NCBI GenBank assembly: GCA_036345935.2
Contig: JADWOT020000584.1
Span: 72,326-136,325 of the forward strand
DNA: 64,000 nucleotides
From: Taenia hydatigena
Taxonomy: Eukaryota > Platyhelminthes > Cestoda > Cyclophyllidea > Taeniidae
Direction: 5' to 3'
Part shown: positions 25,001 through 39,175 of the stretch, piece after piece
How the letters are laid out: the number at the start of each line of letters is the position of its first letter
Numbering within the stretch: position 1 is the stretch's first letter
Notes under the pieces: generated by a model
Database searches by the model: none
What the model saw: the letters and a program-made list of their open reading frames with translations, nothing else
Told to the model about the DNA's origin: nothing
Position numbers and translations under genes: made by a program

Positions 25001-28000
25001 ACTTCGTCCGCCCTCTTTTTCTTCACATTATTCTCCATACCTTCGTCTTCCTCATCCTTCTTCAATCATTGAGGGATGCGGCTCACCTGTGCGCATGTGT
25101 CTGTGTTTGTACAAACACACAGGCAGGTCAGCGCTCTCATTCACATTGAGACCTCCCAATCGATCAGTCAATAAATAAGTTAGCCAGTAATGATAATTTT
25201 GCTGCCACTGATGGTGTGTGACTTCCCCGATCGATCCTACCCACAGCTACTGATGACTTAATAGCCCGGCTGAAATCAATTGTATAGTACCCATTGAGTT
25301 GATGACTAGGACGAATCTAAAGCCAATACTGGTCTCGATCCTATGGTCGCACCTGCTTGCTCCGCACATGGAAAAGAAGGAAGGCGATAATTAGATCGAG
25401 AGCTGCCTGTGTGTGTGCGACTGTAAGTTCACCAGGGGCACTTTCATTGACTCTAGCCACTTGGTGTAGATTGCAGCCTGGATTCAAGAGTTGACGGTGG
25501 TGGGTCCATTCCTCACTTGCCTACCCTATCAAGTACCAGCGATGATGGGTGACAGGCCTATCGTGGTGGCAACGGCAAGGAAGAACGGAGACTAAGGTTC
25601 CACTTCTGTCAGGAAGAAGGACTGGAAAACGAAAGCTTACAAATTATTTACCTCCAGTTCAATAAGGTAAATGGTGAGGATAAATGCCAACACCTAATCG
25701 TCCAAAGCAAAAGTTCGTGCTAATTAATCGATATACTTAGATTGTATATCCCTTTAAGAAGACTGATTAAAGAGCAAGGCTGATGAGAGCAACCATGTCC
25801 ATCGGCATATACAAAAGTGCCGGTGTCCACAAGCATGAACTTAGACCCTTGTAAGATCTTATCAGTGGCTTGTACCTTGGATCCTAATCTACGAATGCAG
25901 ACAGCGCAAATCCATATAAACGCGTCCCTGCTGTCAGGGAAGCTGAAGCTTTAGAGCCTTTATAATTCGCAAAATTTTACATTACTTTACATGACCTTGG
26001 CTTTGGCGTGGTTAATTGTGCAAGAAGAAATTGAATGCCAAGATCAATCGTATCCCGCAGATACTTCCAAACTGCTAGAGTGGATCCATTTGTCCGCAGT
26101 TGGGAGTAATATCAACAGCCCCCATTTGGTGAAGCACATTAGGGCTTCTTTCCGTAAGACATTTGATCGCAGCCGCACATACGTAGAAGTAGTACCCTTG
26201 CAGGTGCGAGAACACATCCTCACAGCTACATGAACCTCAAGAGCGGAAAACAAAGTCGCTCTGTATAGATTCGCTTTTGTTAATCCGGCACAACTTTTGA
26301 AGCCCTGTTAATCATTAGTCACATCCGTTTCGTTATTACGGTAACAGAGTAAAGTTTAGGTTAAGAGAGTTATTGTACAAATCGCAGCACTCCACCTGAG
26401 GTCTCCATCCAATGACGTTCCAAATTTGAATAAAAGCGGTTCAGTGCTAACTGCAGATAGAACAGTTGTAGAATTTTTCTTCGATTCCTTTGTTAAACAC
26501 CTTGCGGTAACTATGGAGTCTTCTATGCGCTGATTGCAATGTCGCTTGCAAATTATTTAGCTAATAAAACAACTACTTTCAGAGATATTCAATTTTATAA
26601 GAATTACCCTGCCATTATTTGGCATCAATCCGCTAAATAAAATGACATGTTTGAGAAAAAGCGGAGTGAATGTCACAGTTAGATAGCAAAATAAGCAGTG
26701 TAAATGAAACGCATTTGCTTTAGATATTATTTTGATAAACTCTATCCACGCGGCATTAAAAAGTGCCTACTTTGCACTTCCTAATCAAAACACTCTGCGT
26801 TTGGACTGTGTAAGAAATTTGTAGCGCAATTAAATAAAGTAATTGCTTAGTTTCGCTAAGGACGAATCCACACGGCTGCATTACGCCAAGTTACATAAGG
26901 TATGAATGGCAATCGCAACTGGCGCCAAATGCATTAGATTTTTTTCTTAATATGGACAAAGGACCTGAAAATGGCGCAATCTCTCCGGGTGTTGTGATAG
27001 CAGCCTTTGGCAAGGGTCTCCCAAGAATGAAGATCTGTCTGCTATGGCCTCTCCTTCCAAATAGGACAAATGACTAACCTAAGTTCTGCACTTATTTTTA
27101 AAACTGTCAAATGGGCTGTTAAGAATGTCACGCTAGAACAGCATGTCAACATTGCACGTGCTGAGCATTCCACTAAAAACTGCTAGTTCTGAAAACATGC
27201 ACAAGACTGAGTTACATTTCTTTTAAGTCTTTAACGCGCAGCAATCTCCCTCCCTCTTCTTCAAATCCTCTGGCCTGTATTTAATTTCTACTATTCTATC
27301 AATAAATTTTCAAAGTATGGGTCTGTCTTACAGGAGCATGTTCTTTTCTAGCACAAGGTTTACGCAAAATGTCTAGCTAATTAGTTAGCTAAAGTTTTTT
27401 CTTACTCACTGTAGGAATTGTATGGTCTCATCTTTTTCCATCACGTCAAGATTTCCGCCCCGAACTGCGTATAGGAATGGTTAACAAGTGTTTGGTCTTT
27501 TTATTTTTTCGACGACCCTTGTTTCTACATATCGCATACACATGCAACTTTAGGCGAATATCCCACAATCAGTTAGTCAAATTTAGGCCATGCCGAAGTA
27601 AACTCATAGAAAGCGTTTTAACTCATAAGAGAGATTAGCCTTCTGAACGAAAATGGCCTTAATGACTTTTGCCGTATAAAAATATGCAAGTCGTTGGTCA
27701 CTCTACGCAGGGAAGAGGCAGTCGTTATGCATTTCACAAGGGCTCATTTTCTACTGGGAGACTAACAAACTCGGTACGAAAAAGCAGCAGCACCACTGAT
27801 ATGTTCCTTAACTCAAGTAAAAAATTATATCATTTGCTGACAAATATGCTCTTTATTTCGGCAGATTACTAAGAGAAGTGCCATCAAATAATATTCAAAC
27901 TTCAATATCCAAGTATCAAGTAATACGATATTCCATTGTATAATTCTGAGTACACAATGTAAAAGTTAGAAAAAGGAATGTGGCAATATACTTTTCGGTA

Positions 28001-31000
28001 GTCACCTGCTGATAATGAGTCAACCAAGAGAACGGAGTTGTCAAGCATAATCAAAATATCTAACGTTATTTTATGGTTAATTTTTGGCTGTTTACTTAAG
28101 GTTTAAAGCTTACTCGCATTTTGATAGCTTGCTACATCTATTGCCTTCATATCCATCACCTGCTTATCTTTGGTTCACTTCTCCTTTTTCCTACAGAGGA
28201 AGAGCACGATTTGGCAGGAGTAGTGGTTGGCTCCACCTTTGTTAAGCTATTCTGAAAATACCACCTTTAAATTATTGCAATAAAGCCACCGGTCATTAAC
28301 ATTCCTGCCTCCTTACCTCGTCGCAGTGTTACACTCAACGTTCGCGCACAACCGTTCCATCCTTGAACTCATCTCTTATTATGCGCTCATTAGCGAATTT
28401 GCTGGCTTACTTACACATGTCCTCGCTAACCCGCAATCTGTGTGTGCTTTTTTGTTTTAGGCGGCGCACGTCTAAGACACCGTTGCTGAGTTGTAGGTCA
28501 AGGCTACTACCGAGGTACTTCTGTTTTTTACTGCAAGCAAAGTCGAGGGCATTGCTGCTGATGTTTTTGCTTTCATCGCTACCTCCTCAGTATCTGTCAA
28601 TGGGATTATCAATTTGTCGTGCCGATCGTTATTGTAAGGAAGTGGATTCGCAGCGCTATCAGAAATTGGCCCGTCTTTGGTCATTCTTTCATAATCGGGG
28701 GCACTGTCACCAACTGACTAACAATGCTTTTACTAAGTTTACAACAGGCACCGTGGCTTTCCTTTTCAAGCACAGCCTTGTGAATCTTAGTACCACAGAC
28801 GGAGTCGTTTGAAGTAGTGCAAAATATTGGTTCGACGGGAAGGCACGATGGTTGCTATGTCAAACAAACCACTTCATCGCAGCCAACACAGGAATGCAAA
28901 CCAAGATTCATGACTCTCTTCGAGTCTGGAAGCTCCTGTCAGTTGTGATTGAGAAAAGAACTGGAAAAACTGCACATTTTTGAGAGCCTTTTTGTATTCT
29001 TTATGCTATAGCAACACGATCTTTGCCGCCTCATTACCTCGCTTTTACATATGGCGTTTGATCGAACTGGTCCAGGCGCAATTGAGGCAACCAAAAGGGC
29101 CAGATCTTACACCTACTTTTAATGTAGTTTCTACCCTATTAGTAGTCTCTGCAGCTATAAAGTGGGGAGTTATGCAACAGTCAAGCATATTCGATTGTCC
29201 TCTCATCTGTAATATTGTATGATCGGTCATGATCAGTGACGACACTATGACTTGAGTCCTAGTGGAGGATATTTTTGAGCACGAGGTACAAGTGCGCACT
29301 GCTTGGATAAAATTATGTATTATCTTCATGCACGTCGTCAGGGTGGTAGGCTAAAGCAAAGAAATTGAGATAACTGTTTCTGCGCAGCACGAAGGTGGGT
29401 AATCCATGGAACGTGAGGCTGCAAATAGGAAGCCATATGTAGTGAGTGGTGGTAGAGCAGAGCAAGGCGCACGGGCTTTTAAGCTTGTTTTCCATAAAAT
29501 AGGATTCCAGATTCATGTGCTCTACAAGATTCATTTTGTGTACCTTAATAAGTCGATGGATTACACTTTAGAAGGCATCAAACTGTGAAATGAAAGCACA
29601 CTACTCGACGCTGTCTCGAGTCACTTTTAGAGGTATGTCATGCCATTCATTTTAAAGGCGGTTGACGGGAAATTTGATAATTTCATAAAATTTGGCAGAA
29701 CGCGCGAGAACAATTGGTGATGATTTTGAAGAGGTCACTTCGTCTTTATGGTGGGAATTATGAGATTAATTTGCAGCAGCATCTATGAGCAACGCAATTA
29801 ATCCACATCCTATCAAAGTAGGCACGGCGTTGGCGATGTCCGAACAAATGCTGTGTCTGCGCTTTTCTTGCAGAAATGATCAAATTCTAATTATTCAGTA
29901 TAGGTGGGAGGTGATTTAATATGTACAAAAGATATAGCTAGAATCACAACAATTTATCTTCGTCGAGTCTCATTACCTCAGTCATGTGGTGAAGTAAACA
30001 TCGAGTTTGATTTTTAACGATATGCACTACGTAGGGACTGCGGCACACGTAACATTGGTGACCCAGGTGAAATTTTGCACCAAGAATCGCACTACAAATT
30101 ACTACTCATCCTAGTAGATGCATGCATCAGTACCCCCTTTAATGGAAGTTTGCTGAAAAACAGAGATACAGTAGGAACTTGTACCTAAGGACGGGAGTTC
30201 CAACTGCATTCAAACTAAGAGGCTAAAATAGTCTAGCTCTCATCATAGCATACCACACCCATGTCCGCTGATTGATTTGATTCATGTCAGTGGGAATGCT
30301 TTTAAATAAGAGAAACTTGTCGAGCATATGCTTTCGAGTGACTACAACGAGGGCTGAAAGAGCTGCAGGGAAATTCCACATTATGCTTTTGAATGCCTCG
30401 TTTGACCTATGCAACTCCTAAAGCGGCGTTTTCTGGGCATAGGCGAACATCACTTAAGCGTCACTTGTGCGTCTAATAATAAGCGTGCTTGTTGCGCAGC
30501 TGCTAGTCACTTTTAAGAATTACACTTCTTCTCCTTATCAATTCTCAAAAAGGCATCACTTTTATGCTAGCTGCAGCAAAAGACCCAAGTTATGCAGTTG
30601 CAAAAATCAACGTGAGATGGTGCGAAAGGACACATAACTGCCTTTACCAAAGCAATTTGTAATCTTTAAATTCTTTGGCAGAATTAAGGAACAAACGGTT
30701 TGAGAGAAGGAAGCTTTCTGCGATAACTGGCTTGTCGCTACTAATATCAAAAGTAGTTATCAGCGTATACTACATTTTTTACGAAACTCATCTGGAAAGG
30801 AGGGTGCGGTGTGGATAAAGTTTATTTAAATCGCCTAACGCTGGATTCCAAGTGATTAGCAAGACTTGGAATTACACTCGGCTGTACTGAAACCTGCGGC
30901 AGACTCTAATTGACTTCGTCGGAGTTCAAAGGTTTTACTAGCGGGATGCTTTTAGACGTCTCTTCCAACTAGGGTCTTAGTCATCCCAAATCCTCAACTT

Positions 31001-31900
31001 CGATTTCCCTTCCTAACTTGCCTCTTGCATCTTCTTCTTGCACTCGATGCCGACAAAACCAAATCTACGAATCCCTTCCCTCCTGCTGCTTTCTGCCAAA
31101 TTGTATTCATAAAATACGAATGTGGTTTCAGTAAACTGATTCACTTTACTTCTTTTATCTTCCTTTCTCTTTCCTAACATGTCTTCTGTTCCTCCTCTGA
31201 CATTTTTCTGGCTTATCTCTCTCACCTTATTTACTCTACAATGCCTACCTACAGACATGTCATAATGGCACTTGCGATACAACATCTTGATGACATCCCA
31301 TTACGGTGTTACGGATCGAATTCCTGACCTCATATACCAAGATACAAAAATTCAGCTTTATTGCAAGCATTTCAATACAAAGGAAGCAATAGCAGTAACA
31401 AAATCGAAAGCAAGTAAAAGACTATCTACCCATACAAATGCAGTAAAACTTCTTGCTACCTGATGCTTAGATGAATTCAACTCTGCGCGCATACATGCAA
31501 TGCAGCACTTCTGCAGTCAGTTAGAGAAATGCGAGCTTCTCACGCAATCTTATGATTCGTGATTCCTACATGACGCATAAATTGCGGTTACCATTGTCAT
31601 GCCAAGCATATCTCGTCTTCTCTTGCTCGTCAGCTTCTCCTTTTCTCCTTTTACACGACGCTGGTCATGCAAGCTGGTGCAGCAGCTAGTGCGTTTTAAA
31701 TGGTCTGATGGTGGAGACGTTACATTGGTCGGAAAGATAATCTCACCAGCTTTTCATGATGTGCCGTGAGAAGCCAACATTCCCTCCACTCGGCGTCCAA
31801 TAGGGTCTCTACATCTGTATTGGTGATGTTGATGGTGTAGGCGTCTTGATAGTCTCCATCTGCCATGATTGCTCCCATGCGGCTTCTTTGCGCCGCTAAC
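22061..31900. other. Long stretch without a confident gene
   Basis: Several coding-like frames stand out, but none can be tied into a gene. The minus-strand frame at 22185-22619 is 144 residues, containing WHVKSRIDETVYFADS. The plus-strand frame at 25991-26233 is 80 residues and begins with a hydrophobic start (MTLALAWLIV). The minus-strand frame at 28472-28684 is acidic and Pro-rich and follows a possible acceptor. The minus-strand frame at 31013-31285 is Lys/Arg/Glu-rich. Segments near 24.5-24.8 and 31.6-31.7 kb look alike around TGCAAGYTGGTGC, hinting at another dispersed repeat. Confidence 0.35.
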
Positions 31901-32182
31901 AATAAGGCAAACGTCATTCACCTTATGTGTCTCCTCCTTCGCCTCTTTTTTATTTTCTCACTCTCATCCATCTCTGTACAGCTCCTTGCGTTCTCCTCTT
32001 TTTCAGCGCATTAATTCATTGCGCCAGAGTTCCAGTCAATGGTGGCAAATTCTTCAATTTCTTTTACCATATCAATGGAAACAAAATGGAAAAATTGCTA
32101 AAATCTATCAAATTCTGTATCAGGCGCCTTTAATAAGTCCTCTTCTTTTACCTAATCATTTGCTTGAACTGCCTTGTGGCAG

Positions 32183-32314
32183 ATTCTATGTTAGCAACCA
32201 AAGAACCAATGATGTTAACCGTGTAAACGGGGACATCCTCACCTTTCACCAGCACAGATTTAACGTTTGTTACTGTCCAGACCATGCAGGGGTTGCACAA
32301 TTGGATTCTAAGGA
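32183..32314 (+). other. Possible internal exon (ambiguous strand)
   Basis: On the plus strand an acceptor (GCCTTGTGGCAG) and a near-perfect donor (GGA|GTAAGTTAAG) frame 132 nt. The open reading includes FYVSNQRTNDVNRVNG and ends near GVAQLDSK. On the minus strand the same DNA offers an acceptor (TTACTCCTTAG) and a donor (AAAG|GTGAGG) around a shorter frame containing LCNPCMVWTVTNVKSVLV. Only one can be real and I cannot decide between them. No partner exon was secured on either strand. Confidence 0.3.
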
Positions 32315-32599
32315 GTAAGTTAAGTAAAGCAAATGTTGGGTAGGCAAACAAATAAAGAGCTAGGAGGTAGGGTATGCCTGTCACCGTCTTAATCGTCAGC
32401 GCGATGATGTGACTTAATCTACTTCATTAATCGACCGCTTCACCAGCTAAAAGTCAGCTGCGGTCACCAATATTTTTACACTCAAAGGAGGCTCAACACT
32501 TATTGCCTCATTTCGTTACCATCGTACATCTGCCCGTTAATAATAATGCGGAGAATACGAAAATACATCCAGTGATAGCTATTGTCTGATGTAGGAGAC

Positions 32600-35500
32600 G
32601 CATGCGTAGTGCATTACATTTTGTGGCTGTTTTTGCACGTCTAAGTGCTAGCAGCACTAGATCATCGTATATAATATAGCTAACAGCTGCCGCATTTCTA
32701 CAAAGACTGTTATGCCTGCTAAATGGTTGTTTTACATGCATTATTGAATAAAGTGAAGAATTCAAAAGCGCATCAAAATGGCAATTCAAGCAAATTTTGG
32801 AGAGAAAAGAATACCGGTAGAAGTAATCAAAGACGATACGCAACGAGAATTGGCTGGTAAGTGGGACTAATGGCAACGTGATGAGAAATTAGGTACTGAA
32901 CAATTGCTACTGTGCATCATATCAGTAGCTTCGGCCATCCACCTCAAACTGTAGTGGCAAAAAAATGTCAGCTATAAAAGCAGGTTACACGGTACAGGTG
33001 TGAAAGAATAGCATGTATAATCATGCTGCACAGCTTCCTCTCATCCATCTATCTCATGCTATGGAAAGGCCAGGACAAGGCAAAGACTGATGTATTTATT
33101 GGCGTTTTCGTTTCTTACATGATTTATTTTCTGTCGATCAAACGAACATTTTAGTAATGGACTTACTTTATGAAAATTAGCATTGGAGCGTATGAAAGAT
33201 TTCCATTTTTAAAACAGCGGCTTTTGAAAGACGGAGGGCCCTTATTTTTCTATTCACGCTGTTAATTTATGCTGGACATGGCTCGTTAGCTGTGTTGCTT
33301 TCATTGTGCTTCGCGAAATTGACAAAGCGTCGGCGTGCAACTTGTGTCATTTCTGAGTGGTAGATTTTCCCAAGCATGCAATTACGTTGCTGAAAAGTTA
33401 GACTTCAGACATTGGCGAACGATTAGCTGATAACCGGATAGATTATCTCTTAGGAAAATCGCACTCACTTTGCTTTGAGCTTTTAGATCTTTAACAATAA
33501 TAGGCTGCGAATGAAAAATCGGTCTGCGTTTATTGCGGAGGGGAGGTTTAGTTTAACCACTTCCTGATGATATACATTGCTCACATCTGACTTGTCTCTG
33601 CCCAAAGTGGAATGTGATGAATACTTAGTCGAGCGCACCAAAGACCCCTGCTCTGGTTAGCACTCTTCGTAAGTTGAACATGCCAGAGAACACAACGTCT
33701 CGGCTGCCAGAGGACCTGTGAAATCTAGAGAACCTTGAAGGACTGCTTGTAATGAGTGATAAAAGTGCTGTAAAGTCAATTGCTAACCATAGGTAGATGT
33801 GTTACTGGGTGGCAGATTGTGCACAAACGTCCTTAAATGCCCTACTCTAACCATCAAGATTGAAGGCGCGTGTATTTAGGTGTGGAGACATGAGCCAACA
33901 CCCGCTTCGACCAATATGCAATGGTGTTTGCTTTGTGGAAAGGATGTAATGAACTTACTTGTTGGTATTTACAAAAGGAATAATATCCTTATTTAGTTAA
34001 AGTAGCTATGACATACTTATTTGTCCGCGAGACTTACAACACCTGTCGCGTGTTGTCAGCGGAGTCCACATTAAGAGAGCAATATAATAAGACCACACGA
34101 CCTTGATCGCCACCGACTCCTTGATCTCCTCTTCATGACTGTCTGGCCGTCAGTTAACAAAGCGCATTTATCCTGGAAGTTGATTCTGTGCTACATTTAT
34201 AACCTCTTCACGACTTCCACTGGGACTGCATGCACTGCTGCGCATTGGCACGGCGGATCATGCGCAGTGTGTGAGTAATTCGAGTTGGTCAGCCTTGTAA
34301 ATCAAGTTCATTCGTATTCTGAGGCTCTGTGGATTCATCGTTAACCCCACTATATCGCATATAATCAAGTCATTCAGAAGGAAATAATGAGATACGATTG
34401 CCATGGCATTGCGTTTGACCATTGGTGCTTTACATTCAAAAGAACCCTGTGTTGTTGATAAGAACAGCAGATTTCATGCCTTGCAACCGCTAAACTTATA
34501 TAATACTCCATATTAATGTGCCGGGAAAGTAAACCTTAAATGGTGAAGGAAAGGCATTTGCCTGTACCGACTAAGAAAATCGAGGATTTAAAGCAGATGA
34601 GCATTGAATAAATGTACCACTTGACGTGCATTTCATAGTGTTTATGCACTGAATCATTAGTGATTATATTAAGGCTCCTTGCATATTCGATTTTTCTTTT
34701 CATCATTTTCTGCACAAAATGCACTTCTAAGTTTGCACAATAAATCCGCGCAGCAAACACAGCTAAGTTGCATTGCGAACGGTGAACTGATTGAAGAGAA
34801 GACGAAAACAGCCTGTTAAGCAGCTGCTGCAAAATTAAACAAGCGCATGGCATTTTACCTTGACAATCTTGCTATTTGATGAGCGGTTCACGGCAAGGAG
34901 AGTAGCTTGACCATCTGGCGTTAGATTTAGTATTTGCTGATCGCAAACAATAAATACCAAATAGAAAGTTAAAAACAGGTTTACTGCTATTCGAAGCTAC
35001 GGTACTTTTATAAACGAGCAGTGGTCGTGCACTCCTCTCCATGGAAACTGCGGGTGCTACAGCATGCAGCTCATATATGAGTCACCAGTGGTGGTGCTGA
35101 GACCAAGTCAAAATAGCTTTGAGCGCATTCATTTACCTAGTCAGCGGAAAGCTTATTTGTCTCCAAAGGAAAGAAGAGGTACAGTGAGTATCTCTTCGTC
35201 TCATATCTTTCTTACTTTGCAAATTTACAGACCATCATTTTATAACATTGTTTTTTTCGGCAATAAGGAATAAAGTGTTACTGTTAATAATTACTTGCGG
35301 CCGGGTGTTAAGGAATCAGACTCTATCCATAGGATCTGAGTGCAAAATCAAACCCTTAGTTATTATTGATATAAATACTAAATTGTGTACCTATTTGTTA
35401 AACATTTATTGCCTATTTTTAATGCAGTTGACACCATTGCGTACTTAGGCATAGTACGCGACATAGAGACTACTGCCACAGCCATGTCACTGAGTAACAA

Positions 35501-38500
35501 ATCTGGCTCAATTCATTTGGATTTTGGTGTTTGATGGTTTCTTTTGCGATTTTACAGAAGTCTGTCTAGGTCTCAGTCTGCTTGCTGATTACTCTGCGCA
35601 ATGTCCATTGTGCAGCAATTCAATGGCATCAATGTTTTACTTTATATTTTTTAAAGGCAGTTAACGCTAGGATGATAGAGGAGAATCTTAATGATAACAG
35701 GAAAAGAAATTTTGCACACCTTGCGGAGATTAAAGAGCAAGCATGCATGGAAATTCAATTCGGTGTGTGCTAAGTGTGAGGATTCTTGATGTCTAACCAG
35801 TCATCCGAAATGTAGGTAAGATTTATTTTAAATGAAAAGGTTTACTGCTTCTTACGGCACATGCGTTACCTCACTTATAAATGAATGAATCACATATCCA
35901 CGGACCGAAGAGCCCGTGCAGTATTAGAATCGTCTTTTCCTTGGGATCGAGCACACAATTGAATGGAAATTAAAAGAAGTATATATTTCTAGTAATTAAC
36001 GCTTCTGATAAAATTAGTGCTACCTTCATCAGTAGAATTTCGGTCGGAAAGTAGTAGAGGAATCACAATGTTTGATGTTTTAGTGAAGCTAGAAATGCAG
36101 AATAATTTTGAAAGCTATTGCTATAACTGTGGTTCTATCCTGCGTAACGGTTGATTTTTTTACTTAGCTACTTCAATGGCCGAAATAAGGGGAGACCAAT
36201 GAGAACACTAGCACCGGATGCAAATAAAAAAGGGTGCGATGTGAATAGTGAGCCCTTCCTTGCAATGCCTTGCATGTAAAACAGGCGAACTTGCACGTGT
36301 TCCTCATCGGACTGCCAAAAATAGTGTTAGTTACATTGTCCCTTATGCCTACTATAACTCCGTTGTAATAACGATGGCTGGAGCGTGCCAGCTAATTTAA
36401 TTTTAGTGCGTGGATGCGACGTGGACAATGAAGGCCTCACCACGTAAGGATATCTGGGGTCGTTCCATTTTAAGTAGGCAGACAAATAGGCAGTGTCTTA
36501 ACACATTAAAATATATTTTATTCATTCATTTAAGGACTCAGAAGTTAAGCACACGCGACTTACATGGTCCTAAATATTTGCAAATGTCGGACATTAGAAA
36601 GAAAGTTAAATCGAACCTCTGATTTGCATTACATGCGACACGGCTTTTAAGATATTAGATTAGTACGTTGAGGAAAACAAGCAGTGTCCGTCTAATGAGA
36701 AATGCTTGCTTCTCTGCCCTCTCAAATTACCTGCAGATAGACGCGGTAGCCTACACGTGCTAACTCATTTTTGAGCACGCACCCGATTTCACACACCTTG
36801 GTTACCGCTGTTGCACATACTCATTCCCTTAGCATTCAAAAAATATTTTGCACTGCACTCAGTAACAAAACGGAATTGCGCAAAGCTCACCCATACACGC
36901 TAAGTATGTTAGGATTTTGAAAGCTCTCAACGACAATTTTGATCGAAACCGCGAACAAAGTCACGAGTCATGACTTTGTCACTGATACCTTAAAAATAGA
37001 CATTCCAAGAAAATTTAACAAAGACACGCAGTCACAAGAAGTAATAGATTGGAGTAAAATACTCTAGCCTGATGTAAACACGTCACTTGCATACCTTCAA
37101 CCTATTTAGGCCAAAGCTACCCTCACGGCATTGACAAAGCCCAGCTATTACAACCAACCGGGAACTTGAAACCTAGACTCGTGGCGAGTTCTTAAATAAG
37201 ACCCGAGAGAAGAGCAGTTGAGCATCACGGGATTACTAACAGCAAGCGATCTGTGGATTGGTTGTGAATGATTAAGAACTTGCCTATATTCATCGACGCT
37301 TATCTGACCTGGCACAGAAAACTCTCGCTCGGTAGAGGAGAACCAACCAGCTATTACTGTCTCGGCGTACCTCTGCAGTGAAAAAGCACGAAACTCTCAT
37401 ATAAGGAAGTAGAATGTAAGTGTGACCTCGAGATCATGACAACGCCTTTCGTTATGCTGTTTACGCCTAATCCATCACTCTGGCCCTACCGTTCTCCCTT
37501 CCCTTTGCAGCTACCTGCCCTAGTGTCGTACATTCACACCACAGCAAAACTGACAGTACCCATGTGTGGATGACAGGTTGCAGTGATTGATAGATGGATA
37601 AGCATTGAGACATGACACGGAATGGAATGGCAGGCGCTATTTTAGTCATTTAGAAAGCCAGTTTAAGCATAATATTGTTTTCCGAAAATGGTTTGCCTAT
37701 TTAATGCTACTTTGTATTTATACGAAAGCTAGGTGCACAAGAGAGCTGAGGCTTCGGGTGCTCATTAGTAGTATACAAACAAAAGTATCAATTCCGGCCG
37801 CATCTTTTATGGGTTGGCAGCAATAAATAATGTAAGCATGGTGATTACGTCACTTCAATCCAATGTTTTGCGCCTATATTCTTTCCTTTTCGTTTGTTCA
37901 AGTCTTGATTTCATTGCATTTTAATTATTCAATTCACCTATCATTAATAATCTTGTGCGCTATTAACAATTTAGGCTCCAGGTAGCTCACAGTGTGATTT
38001 CACTGATCTACCACCTGAAATGACATCAAAGAAGTGCAACTGCAGTGACGTCTTTAACGGGTTGTTCCCTGCATGGATAATCCATAGTGGAGGTTGTCAT
38101 CTATCTGCACCTCTATTTTCTACCCTCAAACGACAGCACAAAAAAATATCGAAGAAACAAATGGATTCCTACCAATACTCTTTATCCATACTCGATCAAA
38201 ACCAACTTTACAGAGTTAGCCATGTTCGTCTAAATATAGGCTTCAACCCCATACGATGCCGCAAGAGAAATGCATGATTCGGATAAAAGCGCCAAAGTAG
38301 CATTTGTTAATCAGTACCCAACAAAAAAGTATCCAATGTATATACGGCCTGCTTGCATAAGTGGATGTTGCTGTGCTAAAAGAGGTATGGATTAAATTGT
38401 AAGTCGGAGCGGGTTTTTAGAGAACGGGTATAGGCATTACTACTATGGCTGCATAACCCATCTGATAGATACTTTGCACTTCCGCAGGGGAGATTTACCA

Positions 38501-39090
38501 CCCAACTTGGGATCTCTGACGCCTGTCAGACATTAATTATTGCAGTCATTATTAACAAATGGAGGATACGAATCATATCGTTAGACAAATTGAATAGCTG
38601 ATCTACGATCACTACCGTTCTCGATCTCGGAATTTCACCAGTGAATGCATTGTTATACTGTGCCTACACTTCTAACCAACATCTCGGAGGGGCTGCTAAC
38701 ATACACTCAGCTCATATCAAATCCACCCTAACCCATTCTTCTCAACTGCTTTGTAATGGGCATCTACCTATAGTCAGCTAAACGGTGGCGAACCGTACTC
38801 ATCCTATTCGAGGCCAGATCTCTGCAGGCACCATCGTGGGAGCGAAAAGCCAATGTCAGACAAGGCCAGTTTCATGACTTCTGTCATTTGACATGCCTTT
38901 ATAGCCACGTGCATACAAGCACGTATAGAGCCTCAAGCCGGAGGAGCTGGTGAAGCGACAGTAGAAGTTGTGCACACTCACGAAATGAGAATACTTGGAG
39001 AGCGAGATGTGTAGAGTTGGGTACAATCACATTACGTATTGCACTCCCCTCACCGACGTCACTGATAGGAAGAGGATTAAATTAGTAAAG
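32600..39090. other. No confident gene
   Basis: One minus-strand frame (32508-32876) contains a signal-peptide-like run (IAITGCIFVFSALLLTG) after a Met, followed by a weak donor; no downstream exon fits its phase. A plus-strand frame ending at 35773 is Glu/Lys/Arg-rich after an acceptor-like TTTTTTAAAG. Otherwise I see only short frames in AT-rich DNA. Confidence 0.35.
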
Positions 39091-39103
39091 TCGCCAACAA
39101 AGC

Positions 39104-39175
39104 ACCGATGGCAAGACTCGAACCCACATACTTCTGCATAAAAGAAAGACTTCCTATCCTTCAGGCCACATCGGT
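39104..39175 (-). pseudogene. tRNA-Arg-like sequence, degenerate (tRNA pseudogene or SINE head)
   Basis: 72 nt that fold as a cloverleaf. The acceptor stem ACCGATG/CATCGGT pairs perfectly. The A-box-like segment TGGCCTGAAGGATAGG and the B box GGTTCGAGTC are kept. The T stem pairs with wobbles, but the D stem and anticodon stem are damaged. The loop CTTTTAT would give anticodon TTT on an Arg-like body. The mismatch between body and anticodon points to a pseudogene or tRNA-derived repeat. Confidence 0.55.
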
